From: Amycolatopsis sp. GM8
GTDB taxonomy: Bacteria > Actinomycetota > Actinomycetes > Mycobacteriales > Pseudonocardiaceae
Reading direction: 5' to 3'
Length of the DNA stretch: 64,000 nt
Assembly: GCF_021653975.1 (NCBI RefSeq)
Contig: NZ_JAJKFK010000011.1
Span: 71,627 to 135,626, forward strand
Positions 18,301-26,117 of the stretch are shown piece after piece; the stretch's first letter is position 1, and every line of letters begins with the position of its first letter. The notes under the pieces were generated by a model. The model worked only from the letters and a program-made list of their open reading frames with translations, did no database searches and had not been told where the DNA came from. Position numbers and translations under genes: made by a program.

Positions 18301-18490
18301 GGCGCTGCGCGGGGCGTTCGACCAGGGCGACCCGGAGCTGGCCGAGCTGATCGCACGGCTGAAGGAACGGCTCGGCGAGACGGAGTATGAAAGCGCTTAC
18401 CGTGCCGGCGCGGAACTGTCCAAAGACGACGCGATCACGGCGGTGCGCGCGGAGTTCGAGGCGCCCGGCGGCGAGCAGCCGGCCTCCTGA
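15350..18490 (+). CDS. SARP-type regulator with BTAD, NB-ARC ATPase and TPR domains
   Basis: Large AfsR-like regulator of about 1046 residues. The N-terminal OmpR-type winged helix (VRVCVLGPVRVQADDGAPID to LVSRLRRALGD) is followed by the BTAD domain (about 90-240). An NB-ARC/STAND ATPase follows with Walker A GPGGAGKTRL near residue 284 and LLVLDNCEHLVEAAAEL, then about 400 residues of TPR-like helices. Such proteins bind direct repeats at promoters and often control secondary metabolism. GTG 15350 is preferred because the fold begins there; an upstream ATG-like start adds only 14 residues. The nearest target candidate is the exporter at 18519..20266. Confidence 0.85.
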   Translation: MRVCVLGPVRVQADDGAPIDIGGARLRMLLARLALEANRPVTAESLVDGLWGTDPPADAANALQSLVSRLRRALGDSARLASANGGYLLKVEEVDAHRFEDLAARGRQAFTAKRYAEAAAVLTEALALWQGEALSDVLDAPFAQAPAARLAEIRLAAMEDRFAAELELGRHTDVLADLEAAGTENPLRERLAALRMRALYAAGRQPDALAVYEHVRATLADELGVDPSDELQQVHLAVLRGEIAKPRPEHDHLPVRLTSFVGRDRELDLLARSLETTRLVTLAGPGGAGKTRLATEAAVRHPAHQRGRVWFVALASVRDAGDVTGAVLAALGSLDMRVTVPARQATEPLDRIAELIGGSEGLLVLDNCEHLVEAAAELAHELLTRLPNLRILATSREALAITGELLCHLGPLEDPEAMRLFAERAAAVRPGFVLDDVTTEPVREICRRLDGMPLALELAAARLRSMSAEQITRRLDDRFKLLTSGSRVALPRQRTLRAVVEWSWDLLEKPERVLARRLSVFPGGATVSSIEEICADELLPAEDIVYVLGSLVEKSIVDTVDGRYRMLETIRVYGEERLGEAGEPELITARFAEYFLRVAEENEPRLRTGEQLRAIALFAAEHDNMVTALRRAVKADDALLASRFIRALTWYWVIRGFQDQPAEFFADVLRFAGRIPEDLHAAFSLLHALFRAAPMTGPMPNLREVVDECVRTEVWKRYPPLSLAIPMLAFLARDPELAEREMRRALGNPDPWARSCAQWVRAFVLDDRGDLDGAEQAREVALAGFRQAGDRWGMGMTLAMRAGALSLRGRHTEAIAGYLQGLELARELDSGDDVVQQLSRLAAERMRSGDWPGAWRDIREAQAIAEAGDRLEDRAVVRFTLIDLARRSGDLEEAHRELDWMISVSDRLPFPMMMADEWVAQFRAAVAVSEGDLAFARAHLPTAIWLSSERRDMPDIANAAQVGALLLGAEGQWERAAWTLGVSKALRGAFDQGDPELAELIARLKERLGETEYESAYRAGAELSKDDAITAVRAEFEAPGGEQPAS

Positions 18491-18507
18491 GGAGACCGGC
18501 TGCTCGC
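18471..18507. terminator. Bidirectional hairpin between convergent genes
   Basis: A perfect 12-bp stem GCGAGCAGCCGG / CCGGCTGCTCGC with a 13-nt loop that contains the SARP stop codon. It lies between the convergent SARP and ABC permease genes and can terminate both. Confidence 0.7.
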
Positions 18508-18518
18508 ACCCCCTGGGG

Positions 18519-19319
18519 TCAGCCCACGCGGCGCCGGTAGGCGCGCATCGCGAGCGGGAAGAAAACCAGCACCACACCGGCCATCCAGGCCAGCGCGCCC
18601 AGCAACGGGCCGCCGACCTCGCCGCCGACCAGCAGGCCGCGGATCGCGTCCGCCAGCAGGCTCACCGGGCTGATGTCGGACCACGCGTGCAGCCAGCCGG
18701 GCATCGTGTTGCTCGGCACGAACACGTTGCTGCCGAACGTGAGCGGGAAGATGAACGCGATCATGATGCCCTGCACCGAACCCGGGTTCGAGACGAGCAT
18801 GCCGACGAACACCGCGATCCAGCAGAAGCACAGGCCCGCCACCACCAGCACCGCCACCGCGACGAGCACGGACCCCGGGTCGGTGTGGATGCGGAAACCC
18901 ATGATCGTCGCCGTGATCAGCAGCACCGCGATCGCGACCAGGTACCGGACGATATCGGCGAGTACCGCGCCGACGAGCGGCGCGGACCGCGCGATCGGCA
19001 TGCTGCGGAACCGGTCGAACACGCCCTTGCTGACGTCGGTGTTGAGCGCGACCCCGGCGGACAGGCTGGCCATGATCGTGTTCTGCACCAGCAGGCCCGG
19101 CGCGAGGTTCTGCAGGTACGCGCCCGTGCTGCCGGCGACCGCGCCGCCGAACAGGTACACGAACAGCACCAGGAACAGGATCGGCTGGATCGTCACGTCG
19201 ATCAGCTGTTCCGGGTTCTTGCGAATCTTCAGGATTCCGCGCCAGGCAAGGGAGAATCCGTGTTGGGCCGCCTTCGCCGGGCTGATGTGGCGCGGCGGCG
19301 CGAGCACAGCGGCGGTCAT
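18519..19319 (-). CDS. ABC-2 type exporter permease (DrrB-like)
   Basis: 266-residue membrane subunit with about six transmembrane segments and the ABC-2 signature around QPILFLVLFVYLFGG, DRFRSMPIARSAPLVGAVLAD and PLTFGSNVFVPSNTMPGWL. It pairs with the ATPase upstream, whose stop overlaps this ATG (ATGA, 19316-19319). DrrAB-type pairs export hydrophobic compounds, including daunorubicin, and give self-resistance. The substrate here cannot be read from sequence. Confidence 0.88.
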   Translation of the reverse strand: MTAAVLAPPRHISPAKAAQHGFSLAWRGILKIRKNPEQLIDVTIQPILFLVLFVYLFGGAVAGSTGAYLQNLAPGLLVQNTIMASLSAGVALNTDVSKGVFDRFRSMPIARSAPLVGAVLADIVRYLVAIAVLLITATIMGFRIHTDPGSVLVAVAVLVVAGLCFCWIAVFVGMLVSNPGSVQGIMIAFIFPLTFGSNVFVPSNTMPGWLHAWSDISPVSLLADAIRGLLVGGEVGGPLLGALAWMAGVVLVFFPLAMRAYRRRVG

Positions 19320-20266
19320 ACGGCCACCTCCTCGGCAGGTTTTCCGGTCAGGGCAAGGAAGACTTCGTCCAGGCTCGGCAGGCGCAGGGCCAGCTCGTCG
19401 GCGGTGATACCGGCGTCGTCGAGCTTCCGGACCATTGTGGACAGTAGAACGGGATCGGACACGGGAGCGGTGAGCAGTCCGGTGTCGTTGTCGCGCACCG
19501 GATTCACGCCGGTGAGGTCGGCCAGGATGCGCTCCACGATGTCCATATCGGACAGTGCGGTCGGCCGCACCAGCATCGTCTGGCCGCCCACCCGCCGCTT
19601 GAGCTCGTCCGCGCGGCCCTCGGCCACGACGCGACCGTGGTCGATGACGGTGATCGAGTCGGCCAGCTGATCGGCCTCGTCGAGGTATTGCGTCGTCAGC
19701 AGCACGGTCGCCCCGTCGGCGACGAGCCGCCGGATGACGGCCCACACCTCGTTGCGCGCGTGCGGGTCCAGCCCGGTGGTCGGCTCGTCGAGGTAGAGCA
19801 CCTGCGGATGGCCGACCAGGCTCGCGGCGAGGTCGAGCCGCCGCCGCATGCCACCCGAGTAGGTCTTCGCCGCGCGGCCCGCGGCCTCGGTCAGCTCGAA
19901 CTGCTCCAGCAGCCCGGCGGCCCGCGCCTTCGCTGCCGGCCGGGACAGCCCGAGCAGCCGCCCGATCAGCACGAGGTTCTCGTTACCCGAAAGATCCTCG
20001 TCGACCGAGGCGTACTGGCCGGTCAGCCCGATCAGCGAGCGCACCCGGACCGGGTCGCGTACCACGTCGTACCCGCCGACGGTGGCGTGCCCGCTGTCCG
20101 GTTGCAGCAGCGTGGCCAGGATCCGGACCGCCGTCGTCTTGCCGGCCCCGTTCGGACCCAGCACGCCGACCACCTTCCCGGTCGGCACCCGCAGATCCAC
20201 CCCGTTCAACGCGACCGTTTCCCCGAAACGTTTGACCAGGCCTTCCGCCTGGATCGCCAGCGACAT
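19316..20266 (-). CDS. ABC transporter ATPase (DrrA-like)
   Basis: 316-residue ATP-binding subunit. Walker A is GPNGAGKTTA (about 38-47), the Q-loop region is GLTGQYASVDEDLSG, the signature is YSGGMRRRLDLAASL, Walker B is VLYLDEPTTGLDPHARNEVW, and the H-loop region is LLTTQYLDEADQLAD. The C-terminal extension (about 215-316, with LPSLDEVFLALTG) is typical of drug-resistance DrrA proteins. A strong AAGGAGG precedes ATG 20266. It is co-transcribed with the permease. Confidence 0.92.
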   Translation of the reverse strand: MSLAIQAEGLVKRFGETVALNGVDLRVPTGKVVGVLGPNGAGKTTAVRILATLLQPDSGHATVGGYDVVRDPVRVRSLIGLTGQYASVDEDLSGNENLVLIGRLLGLSRPAAKARAAGLLEQFELTEAAGRAAKTYSGGMRRRLDLAASLVGHPQVLYLDEPTTGLDPHARNEVWAVIRRLVADGATVLLTTQYLDEADQLADSITVIDHGRVVAEGRADELKRRVGGQTMLVRPTALSDMDIVERILADLTGVNPVRDNDTGLLTAPVSDPVLLSTMVRKLDDAGITADELALRLPSLDEVFLALTGKPAEEVAV

Positions 20267-20372
20267 CTCATCCTCCTTGGTCGTCGCACGGACCAAAGAT
20301 GCGCGCCGGCGCTGGCAGCCGGCGCACAGCGCGCTGACAGCGAGCTGACAAACTTCGCGTAGAACTGATCGT

Positions 20373-21347
20373 GTGCACATCGCAGAGGTCCCGGCCCCGC
20401 CCCGGAACCGGTCATCTGGCAGGAATCTCCGCATGATCGCTCTTCTCGTGCTGGCCGTGGCGTTCCTGGAGATCGCCGCGATGCGCTGGATCGGGGTGGA
20501 CGGCACCAAGCTGACCGCCGCGCTGCTCGCCCTCCTGCCGTACTGGGCGGTGGGCGGGCTGGTGCTCGGCGGGGTGTCGCTGGGGCTACGACACTGGTGG
20601 ATCGGCGGGGTCGTGCTCGTGGTGGCGCTCGCGCTGGTCGGGACGCTGCTGCCGCGGGCGTTCGCGTCCGCCCGGCCGGCGGCGCACGGCGCCCAGCTGC
20701 GGGTCATGTCGTCGAACCAGTACCTCGGGCACGCGGACGTCAAGACCGTGGTGCAGCTGGTCCGCGACAACCGCGTCGACGTGCTCAACCTGCTGGAGCT
20801 GACCCCGCGCGAGGCGGGTGAGCTGGAGCAGGCCGGGCTGTTCGACCTGCTGCCGTACCGGGTGTTCAAACCGCAGTACGGCGGCGCGGGCTCGGGCATC
20901 GCGTCGCGTTACCCGCTGACCGAGCTGTCGCTGGCCGGCCCGTCGCTGATGGAGCAGCCGAGTGCGCGGGCCGATGTCGGTGGCACGCCGGTCGAGATCG
21001 TCGCGGTGCATCCGATCCCGCCGACGACCGACGCGGCGGAGTGGAAGAAGGAAGTCGGCGGGCTGCCGCGGCCCGACAGCGGCGGGCCCGTGCGGATTCT
21101 CGCGGGGGACTTCAACTCGACGGTCGATCACGCGACGTTTCGCGACCTGCTGAGCGCCGGCTACACCGACGCGGCGCTGAACCGGGGCGCCGGCTTCACA
21201 CCGACCTGGCCGTCCCGGCTCTTCCCGCCGCCGGTGACGATCGACCACGTCCTCGTGGACCCGCGCGTCGCGGTGCAGAGCTACCGAGTGCTGGACGTGC
21301 CGAACTCCGACCATCGGGCGGTGCTGGCCGAGCTCACCCTGCCGTGA
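20373..21347 (+). CDS. Membrane-anchored endonuclease/exonuclease/phosphatase-family protein
   Basis: 324 residues with three N-terminal transmembrane helices (about 20-95) and a C-terminal EEP catalytic domain. Active-site signatures are VMSSNQYLGHADV, LELTPREA, AGDFNST and the terminal NSDHRAVLAEL, the Asp-His pair of the family. The topology places the domain outside the membrane. Family members hydrolyse phosphodiesters of lipids, nucleic acids or sugars; the substrate is unknown. It converges on the Sir2 gene with a 14-bp overlap of 3' ends. Confidence 0.8.
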   Translation: MHIAEVPAPPRNRSSGRNLRMIALLVLAVAFLEIAAMRWIGVDGTKLTAALLALLPYWAVGGLVLGGVSLGLRHWWIGGVVLVVALALVGTLLPRAFASARPAAHGAQLRVMSSNQYLGHADVKTVVQLVRDNRVDVLNLLELTPREAGELEQAGLFDLLPYRVFKPQYGGAGSGIASRYPLTELSLAGPSLMEQPSARADVGGTPVEIVAVHPIPPTTDAAEWKKEVGGLPRPDSGGPVRILAGDFNSTVDHATFRDLLSAGYTDAALNRGAGFTPTWPSRLFPPPVTIDHVLVDPRVAVQSYRVLDVPNSDHRAVLAELTLP

Positions 21348-22158
21348 GCAGCTCGTCGATCGCGGTGAGCGTCTGCAACGCCCCGTAAGGCAGGGAAATC
21401 CCGCGACGGTGCCGGATCTCCGGCTCACGCGGGTTGATCCGGATCAGCGCGCCGGTGGCGGCACTCGCCAGCTCCGAGTAGCGCCGCACGGTGGGCACCG
21501 CCTGGCCGGCGCCCAGCTCGATGGCGACGACCTGCCGCTGATCGCGCCGCCAGTCGTTTACCGCGCGCAACTGCTCGTCGCTGCGGCCGGAGACCCAGTC
21601 GGAATCGCCGAACATCAGGATGTTCGGCCGGGCCAGGCGGCCGCAGGCGGGGCATTCGGGCAGCGGTTCGGCCGCGCGCATCGTGCTCTCGTCGACCCGC
21701 GGTCCGTCGAGCGCGGGCCAGATGTCCGGACCGCACGGGACCGTGCACTGGAGGTGGTGGATCGAGCCGTGCACCTCCGCGACGAGCGGGAAGCCGGCCT
21801 TCTGGAACTGACCGTCCACATTGGACGTGAACACCGCGACGCCACCGGGTGTGGCCTCGCCCCACTTGCGCAGCAAGCTGAAACCCTCGTGTGGCACGGT
21901 TTCCCGGTACAGCTCGCGCCGGTGACCGTAGAAACCCCAGGCCAGCGGCGGATCCTCGGTGAAATGCCAGGGGTCGGCGAGTTCCACGAACCGCAGGCCG
22001 AGCCGCTCGTAGGGTGGGTAGGCCTGCCAGAACCCCTCGTCACCACGGAAATCGGGCAACCCGGAGTCGACGCCCATCCCGGCGCCGGCACACACCAGCA
22101 GGGCGTCCGCGCCGACGATCAGCTCGGCCGCGCGGCGCAGGTCCTCGTTATTCCGCAT
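21334..22158 (-). CDS. Sir2-family NAD-dependent deacylase
   Basis: 274-residue sirtuin. NAD-binding CAGAGMGVDSGLPDFRG lies near residues 22-38, TSNVDGQFQKAGF is followed by the catalytic histidine motif HGSIHHLQC, and two Cys pairs (C-x4-C and CPACG) may bind zinc. Sirtuins remove acyl groups from lysines with NAD consumption. ATG 22158 overlaps the stop of mhuD by 11 bp, so the two are probably co-translated. The co-occurrence is unexplained. Confidence 0.85.
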   Translation of the reverse strand: MRNNEDLRRAAELIVGADALLVCAGAGMGVDSGLPDFRGDEGFWQAYPPYERLGLRFVELADPWHFTEDPPLAWGFYGHRRELYRETVPHEGFSLLRKWGEATPGGVAVFTSNVDGQFQKAGFPLVAEVHGSIHHLQCTVPCGPDIWPALDGPRVDESTMRAAEPLPECPACGRLARPNILMFGDSDWVSGRSDEQLRAVNDWRRDQRQVVAIELGAGQAVPTVRRYSELASAATGALIRINPREPEIRHRRGISLPYGALQTLTAIDELLTAG

Positions 22159-22450
22159 CCAGCGGGACGACCTCGAACTCCAGCAGGCTCGCGCCGCTGG
22201 CCACCGGCTTGGCGCGCTGACCCGCGTGCGCCTCGCGCGCCGGACCGCCGGCCCACGCCTTGTACGCCTCTTCGGACTCCCACTTCGTGTAGACGAAGTA
22301 GCGGTTCTCGCCGGCGACCGGGCGCAGCAGCTCGAAGCCGAGGAAGCCGGGCTGGTTGTCCACCGCGTGCAGCCGGTTGGCGAAGCGCTTCTCCAGCTCG
22401 GGGCCGGCGCCTTCGGGGACTTCGATCGCATTGATCTTGACTACTGCCAT
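22148..22450 (-). CDS. mhuD: MhuD-type heme-degrading monooxygenase
   Basis: 100-residue ABM-fold protein highly similar to M. tuberculosis MhuD (Rv3592), which opens heme to mycobilins and releases iron without CO. The sequence MAVVKINAIEVPEGAGPELE with LHAVDNQPGFLGFELLRPV and GASLLEFEVV lines up end to end. The key positions Asn7, Arg26, Trp66 and the heme ligand His75 are all present. The neighbourhood (hydrolase, mutY, canB) also matches the M. tuberculosis locus. ATG 22450 gives exact family length. Confidence 0.92.
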   Translation of the reverse strand: MAVVKINAIEVPEGAGPELEKRFANRLHAVDNQPGFLGFELLRPVAGENRYFVYTKWESEEAYKAWAGGPAREAHAGQRAKPVASGASLLEFEVVPLDAE

Positions 22451-22484
22451 GCGCACCACCCTACTCATCTGCCAGGCTGCGAGA

Positions 22485-23894
22485 GTGAGTGATGAGGGGG
22501 ACAACGACGTGGCCCGGGTGCGGGCCCTCGCCGCGGACCTGCGGCGGATCCTGCGCTCGGCGGCCACCGTGGTGGACGAGGGCACGCCGGCCGCCGAGCT
22601 GGTCGCGCGGGTGACCGGTCACCTCGGCGCCCCGCTGCCGGAGCTGATCCTGGTGACCCGGGAGTTCGCGCCGTGGGAGCACGTCAACGTGCACCGCGGC
22701 GTCGAGCGGTATCTCACCGAACGGGGCGGCGGGCACGAGTGGTTCGGTATCGCGGGAGCCAACCGCAGCAGCGAAGAGCTGCTCGGCATGCTCGCCCGAG
22801 CGCGCCGCGAGGGGACGTTCGAGCCGGGCGCGGTGGACTACAAGACCGAGGCCGTCGGCCCGGACGAGGCCGAGGAAGTCGTGCAGTTCGGCCTCGTCGA
22901 GACCACCGCGCCGGACGGGACGCCGGTGCTGGTCGCGGTGCGCGGGATGAATCCGCAGCACGGGCCGATGGCGACCGTGCGGTTCGAGGTGCTCGCCGCC
23001 GACCGCGCGGTGGCCGGCGCGGTGCGGGACCGGATCGAACGGCTCGTCCTCGCGCACGACGTGCTGCGTGGACAGGTACTTTCCTTCGGCAGCAGCGAGT
23101 ACCGCGGCAACGAGCTGGTCACCTTCCTGCCGCGGCCGAAGTTCGCGTCGTCGGACGTGGTGCTGCCGCACGGCGTGCTGGCCACGATCGAACGGCACAC
23201 CGTCGGGATCGCCGAGCATGCCGAGCGATTGCGGGCGGTCGGGCAGCATCTCAAGCGCGGGCTGCTGCTGCACGGCCCGCCGGGCACCGGCAAGACCCAT
23301 ACGCTGCGCTACCTGATGGGCCGGCTCGACGGGCACACGGTGATCATCCTGACCGGCGGCGCGATGCGTTTCATCACCAAGGCGGCGGAACTCGCCCGGC
23401 GGCTCCAACCGTCGCTGCTGGTGCTTGAGGACGTCGACCTGGTCGCGCAGGACCGGTCGATGGGGCCGGGCACGAACCCGTTGCTGTTCAGCCTGCTCGA
23501 CACGATGGACGGGCTCGGCGCGGACGCCGACGTGACCTTCGTGCTCACCACGAACCGCGCGCGGGACCTGGAGAAAGCACTTGCGGACCGGCCGGGCCGA
23601 GTCGACCTGGCGGTGGAGATCCCGAAACCGGACGCGGCCGGGCGGCGGCAGCTGCTCGAACTGTACGGACGCGACGTCGACCTGCGGGCGGATCTCGAGC
23701 CTGTCGTGGCGCAGACTGATGGCGTGACGGCGTCGTTCATCAAGGAGTTGCTGCGCCGCGCGGTGCTGCACCAGTTGCACGAAGGCGTCCAGGGACACCC
23801 GGTTCCGGTGGACGACGCCGCGCTGGCGCGTGCGCTGCGGGAGATGAACGACTCGCGGGCGACGTTGACGAAGTCGTTGCTGGGCAGCGCATGA
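22485..23894 (+). CDS. AAA ATPase
   Basis: 469-residue protein with an N-terminal domain of about 230 residues of no known role and a C-terminal AAA module: Walker A GPPGTGKTHT, Walker B SLLVLEDVDLVAQD, and the sensor/second region FVLTTNRARDLEKALADRPGRVDL. It resembles the CDC48/FtsH branch of AAA proteins but has no protease motif. GTG 22485 is chosen because the reading further upstream crosses the mhuD start. It is translationally coupled by ATGA to the hydrolase that follows. Confidence 0.8.
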   Translation: MSDEGDNDVARVRALAADLRRILRSAATVVDEGTPAAELVARVTGHLGAPLPELILVTREFAPWEHVNVHRGVERYLTERGGGHEWFGIAGANRSSEELLGMLARARREGTFEPGAVDYKTEAVGPDEAEEVVQFGLVETTAPDGTPVLVAVRGMNPQHGPMATVRFEVLAADRAVAGAVRDRIERLVLAHDVLRGQVLSFGSSEYRGNELVTFLPRPKFASSDVVLPHGVLATIERHTVGIAEHAERLRAVGQHLKRGLLLHGPPGTGKTHTLRYLMGRLDGHTVIILTGGAMRFITKAAELARRLQPSLLVLEDVDLVAQDRSMGPGTNPLLFSLLDTMDGLGADADVTFVLTTNRARDLEKALADRPGRVDLAVEIPKPDAAGRRQLLELYGRDVDLRADLEPVVAQTDGVTASFIKELLRRAVLHQLHEGVQGHPVPVDDAALARALREMNDSRATLTKSLLGSA

Positions 23895-24631
23895 TCGTCG
23901 ATTTCGGCGGGCAGGGGCAGCCGATCGTGCTGCTGCACGGGCTGATGGGACGCGCGCGGACATGGTGGTCGGTCGCCGGGTGGCTGACCCGGTACGGCCA
24001 CGTCGTCGGGCTCGACGCGCGCGGGCACGGGCGCGCGCCGAAGACCGGACCGTGGACCACGGAACGGTTCGTCGAGGACGTGGCTTCGCTATTGCGGACG
24101 TTCGACGAGCCGGCCGTGCTGATCGGGCATTCGATGGGCGGGCTGCACGCGTGGGCGACCGCGGCGACGCACCCGGATCTCGTCCGGGCGGTGGTCGTCG
24201 AGGACATGGCGCCGGACCAGCGCGGGCGCACGGTCGACGACTGGCGCGCGTACTTCGACTCGTGGCCGGTGCCGTTCCAGTCGCTCGCGCACGTGCGGGA
24301 GTTCTTCGGCAGCACGGGAAACTACTTCACCGAGTGCGTGGAGGAGCGTGCGGACGGCTACCACCTGATCGCCGATCTCGAGGACCTGTACGAGATCGCG
24401 GCCGAATGGGGCCGGCGGGACTACTGGTCGTTCGTGGCCGGGGTCAAGTGCCCGCTGCTGGTGATCGAGGCCGGGAACACCCTCATGCCGGCGGGCCAGC
24501 AGGCGGAGCTGGCGGCGCGCGCCCCGCACGGCCGCCACATCGTGATCGAAGGCGCGGGTCACGTCGTCCACGACGAGGCCCCTGACGAATACCGCGGCGC
24601 GGTCGAAGCCTTCCTCTCCGCGACGCTCTAG
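23891..24631 (+). CDS. Alpha/beta hydrolase (Rv3591c position)
   Basis: 246-residue alpha/beta-fold hydrolase with oxyanion motif VLLHGLMGRARTW, nucleophile elbow GHSMGGLHAW (Ser) and the catalytic His in GAGHVVHDEAP. The start overlaps the AAA gene stop by 4 bp. M. tuberculosis has a hydrolase at the same place beside mhuD, so the pairing is old. The substrate is unknown. Confidence 0.85.
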   Translation: MIVDFGGQGQPIVLLHGLMGRARTWWSVAGWLTRYGHVVGLDARGHGRAPKTGPWTTERFVEDVASLLRTFDEPAVLIGHSMGGLHAWATAATHPDLVRAVVVEDMAPDQRGRTVDDWRAYFDSWPVPFQSLAHVREFFGSTGNYFTECVEERADGYHLIADLEDLYEIAAEWGRRDYWSFVAGVKCPLLVIEAGNTLMPAGQQAELAARAPHGRHIVIEGAGHVVHDEAPDEYRGAVEAFLSATL

Positions 24632-24637
24632 TCTCTC

Positions 24638-24698
24638 GCGAGTCCGACGTTCGAGACCGCGAGTCGTACATTCGCGACGCCGAGTCCGACGTTCGCGA
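24638..24698. repeat. Three tandem 19-21 bp degenerate repeats
   Basis: Three head-to-tail copies of CGCGAGTCCGACGTTCGCGA-like units fill the spacer between the hydrolase and mutY (24638-24656, 24657-24677, 24678-24698). Each unit can nearly self-pair (TCGCGA / TCGCGA ends). It may act as a terminator or be a dispersed intergenic repeat of this genus. Confidence 0.7.
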
Positions 24699-24700
24699 GG

Positions 24701-25585
24701 TCAGGCGCGGTGCTCTCCCGGTAACGCGAAGCGGCCGTCGGGGATCTGTTCCACCAGACCATCCGTCAGCAATGACGCCAGGCACCGGTCGCGGCGGCCG
24801 CCGTCCTCGGGCCATACGACGTCGAGCCGTTCCTTCCACACCGGTTCCGGCGTGCCGCGCAGCACGTCGAGCAGTTTCCCGCGGATCTGCCGGTCGGTGC
24901 CCGCGAACTTCTGCACCGGCTTGGCCGGTCCCGTGTACTCCGGGCGCCCCGCGCGCTGCCACGCGCACGTGTCGTAGATCGGGCAGTCGGCGCACTTGGG
25001 CGAGCGCGCGGTGCACACCAGCGCGCCGAGTTCCATCAGCGCGGCGGAAAACCGCGCGGCGCGCGCCTCCGCCGTGGGCAGCAGCGCCTCGACATCCGCC
25101 ATGTCGCGCGTGTTCGACGCCGGGCCTGCGTCACCGGCGCCATGCACCGCGCGGGCGACCACCCGCCGGACATTGGTGTCCACGACCGGCGCGCGACGAC
25201 CGTAAGCGAACGCCGCCACCGCCCGCGCCGTGTACGCGCCGATGCCCGGCAACGCCAGCAGAGTGTCCACATCGGACGGTACGACGTCCCCGTGCGAAGC
25301 GGCGATGACGGACGCCGCCTCGTGCAGCCGTAGCGCGCGACGCGGGTAGCCGAGCTTGCCCCACGCGCGCAGCACCTCGCCCTGGCTCGCGGCCGCGAGC
25401 GCGGACGGGACCGGCCAGCGCGCCAGCCACTCCTCCCAGATCGGCTGCACGCGCGCGACCGGCGTCTGCTGCAGCATGATCTCGCTGACCAGCACACCCC
25501 AGCCGGTGCACTCCGGCCGGCGCCAGGGCAGATCGCGTCCGGTCCGGTCGAACCAGTCGATCAGGATCTCGGGGTCGATGGGCAC
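24701..25585 (-). CDS. mutY: A/G-specific adenine glycosylase
   Basis: Removes adenine mispaired with 8-oxoguanine. The 294-residue protein has SEIMLQQTPVARV (catalytic Glu region), the helix-hairpin-helix LPGIGAYTARAVAAFAYG followed by the catalytic Asp in PVVDTNVRR, and a 4Fe-4S cluster loop CTARSPKCADCPIYDTC (C-x6-C-x2-C-x5-C). The C-terminal region is short relative to the NUDIX-like domain of E. coli MutY. It lies 9 bp downstream of the carbonic anhydrase gene and matches Rv3589 in synteny. Confidence 0.95.
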   Translation of the reverse strand: MPIDPEILIDWFDRTGRDLPWRRPECTGWGVLVSEIMLQQTPVARVQPIWEEWLARWPVPSALAAASQGEVLRAWGKLGYPRRALRLHEAASVIAASHGDVVPSDVDTLLALPGIGAYTARAVAAFAYGRRAPVVDTNVRRVVARAVHGAGDAGPASNTRDMADVEALLPTAEARAARFSAALMELGALVCTARSPKCADCPIYDTCAWQRAGRPEYTGPAKPVQKFAGTDRQIRGKLLDVLRGTPEPVWKERLDVVWPEDGGRRDRCLASLLTDGLVEQIPDGRFALPGEHRA

Positions 25586-25594
25586 CCGGACAAG

Positions 25595-26086
25595 CTACTC
25601 GACCTCGGTCAGCTCACCGGTGTGCACGTCGTAGACGAAGCCGCGCACATTGTCGGTGTACGGCAGGAAGTCGCTGCGCCGCGCCCGCCGCATCGACGTC
25701 CGCACACTGTCCTTCACCTCGCGGAACGCCTCGACCGCCCACGTCGGCCGGAGCCCGGTGTCCTTCTCCAGCTCGTCCTTGAAGTCGTCCTCGGTCACCA
25801 TCGACAGTCCACAGCTGGTGTGCTGGACGATGAGCACCTCGCGCGTCCCGAGCTTGCGCTGCGACAGCGCGAGCGAGCGGAGCACGTCGTCGGTGACCAC
25901 ACCGCCCGCGTTGCGCAGGATGTGCGCCTCGCCCTGGATGAGCCCGAACAGCTCGAACACCCGGATCCGGGCGTCCATGCAGGTCAGAATGGCGATGTGC
26001 ATCGAGGGTTCGGGCGTGGAGCGGTCGCCGCGGACCCGGTCCTCGAGTTGGTGATAGCGACTGAGCAAGACGTCGATAGCGGTCAT
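25595..26086 (-). CDS. canB: Beta-class carbonic anhydrase
   Basis: 163-residue zinc enzyme that interconverts CO2 and bicarbonate. The ligand motifs ILTCMDARI and QHTSCG, with RNAGGVVTDDVLRSL between, supply Cys, the Asp-Arg dyad, His and Cys. ATG 26086 is preferred to the longer frame because GGGAGGGG precedes it and the family begins at TAIDVLLSRY. It corresponds to Rv3588c and forms a likely operon with mutY. Confidence 0.92.
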   Translation of the reverse strand: MTAIDVLLSRYHQLEDRVRGDRSTPEPSMHIAILTCMDARIRVFELFGLIQGEAHILRNAGGVVTDDVLRSLALSQRKLGTREVLIVQHTSCGLSMVTEDDFKDELEKDTGLRPTWAVEAFREVKDSVRTSMRRARRSDFLPYTDNVRGFVYDVHTGELTEVE

Positions 26087-26117
26087 TACGGCCCCTCCCG
26101 GCGTTGGTCTGTTCACC

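Noticed and set aside
22356..22484. Earlier start for the AAA ATPase
   Set aside because: It would overlap the mhuD coding sequence by about 95 bp; GTG 22485 fits better.
24638..24698. Possible short CRISPR array
   Set aside because: Units are contiguous without spacers, only three, degenerate, and there are no cas genes.
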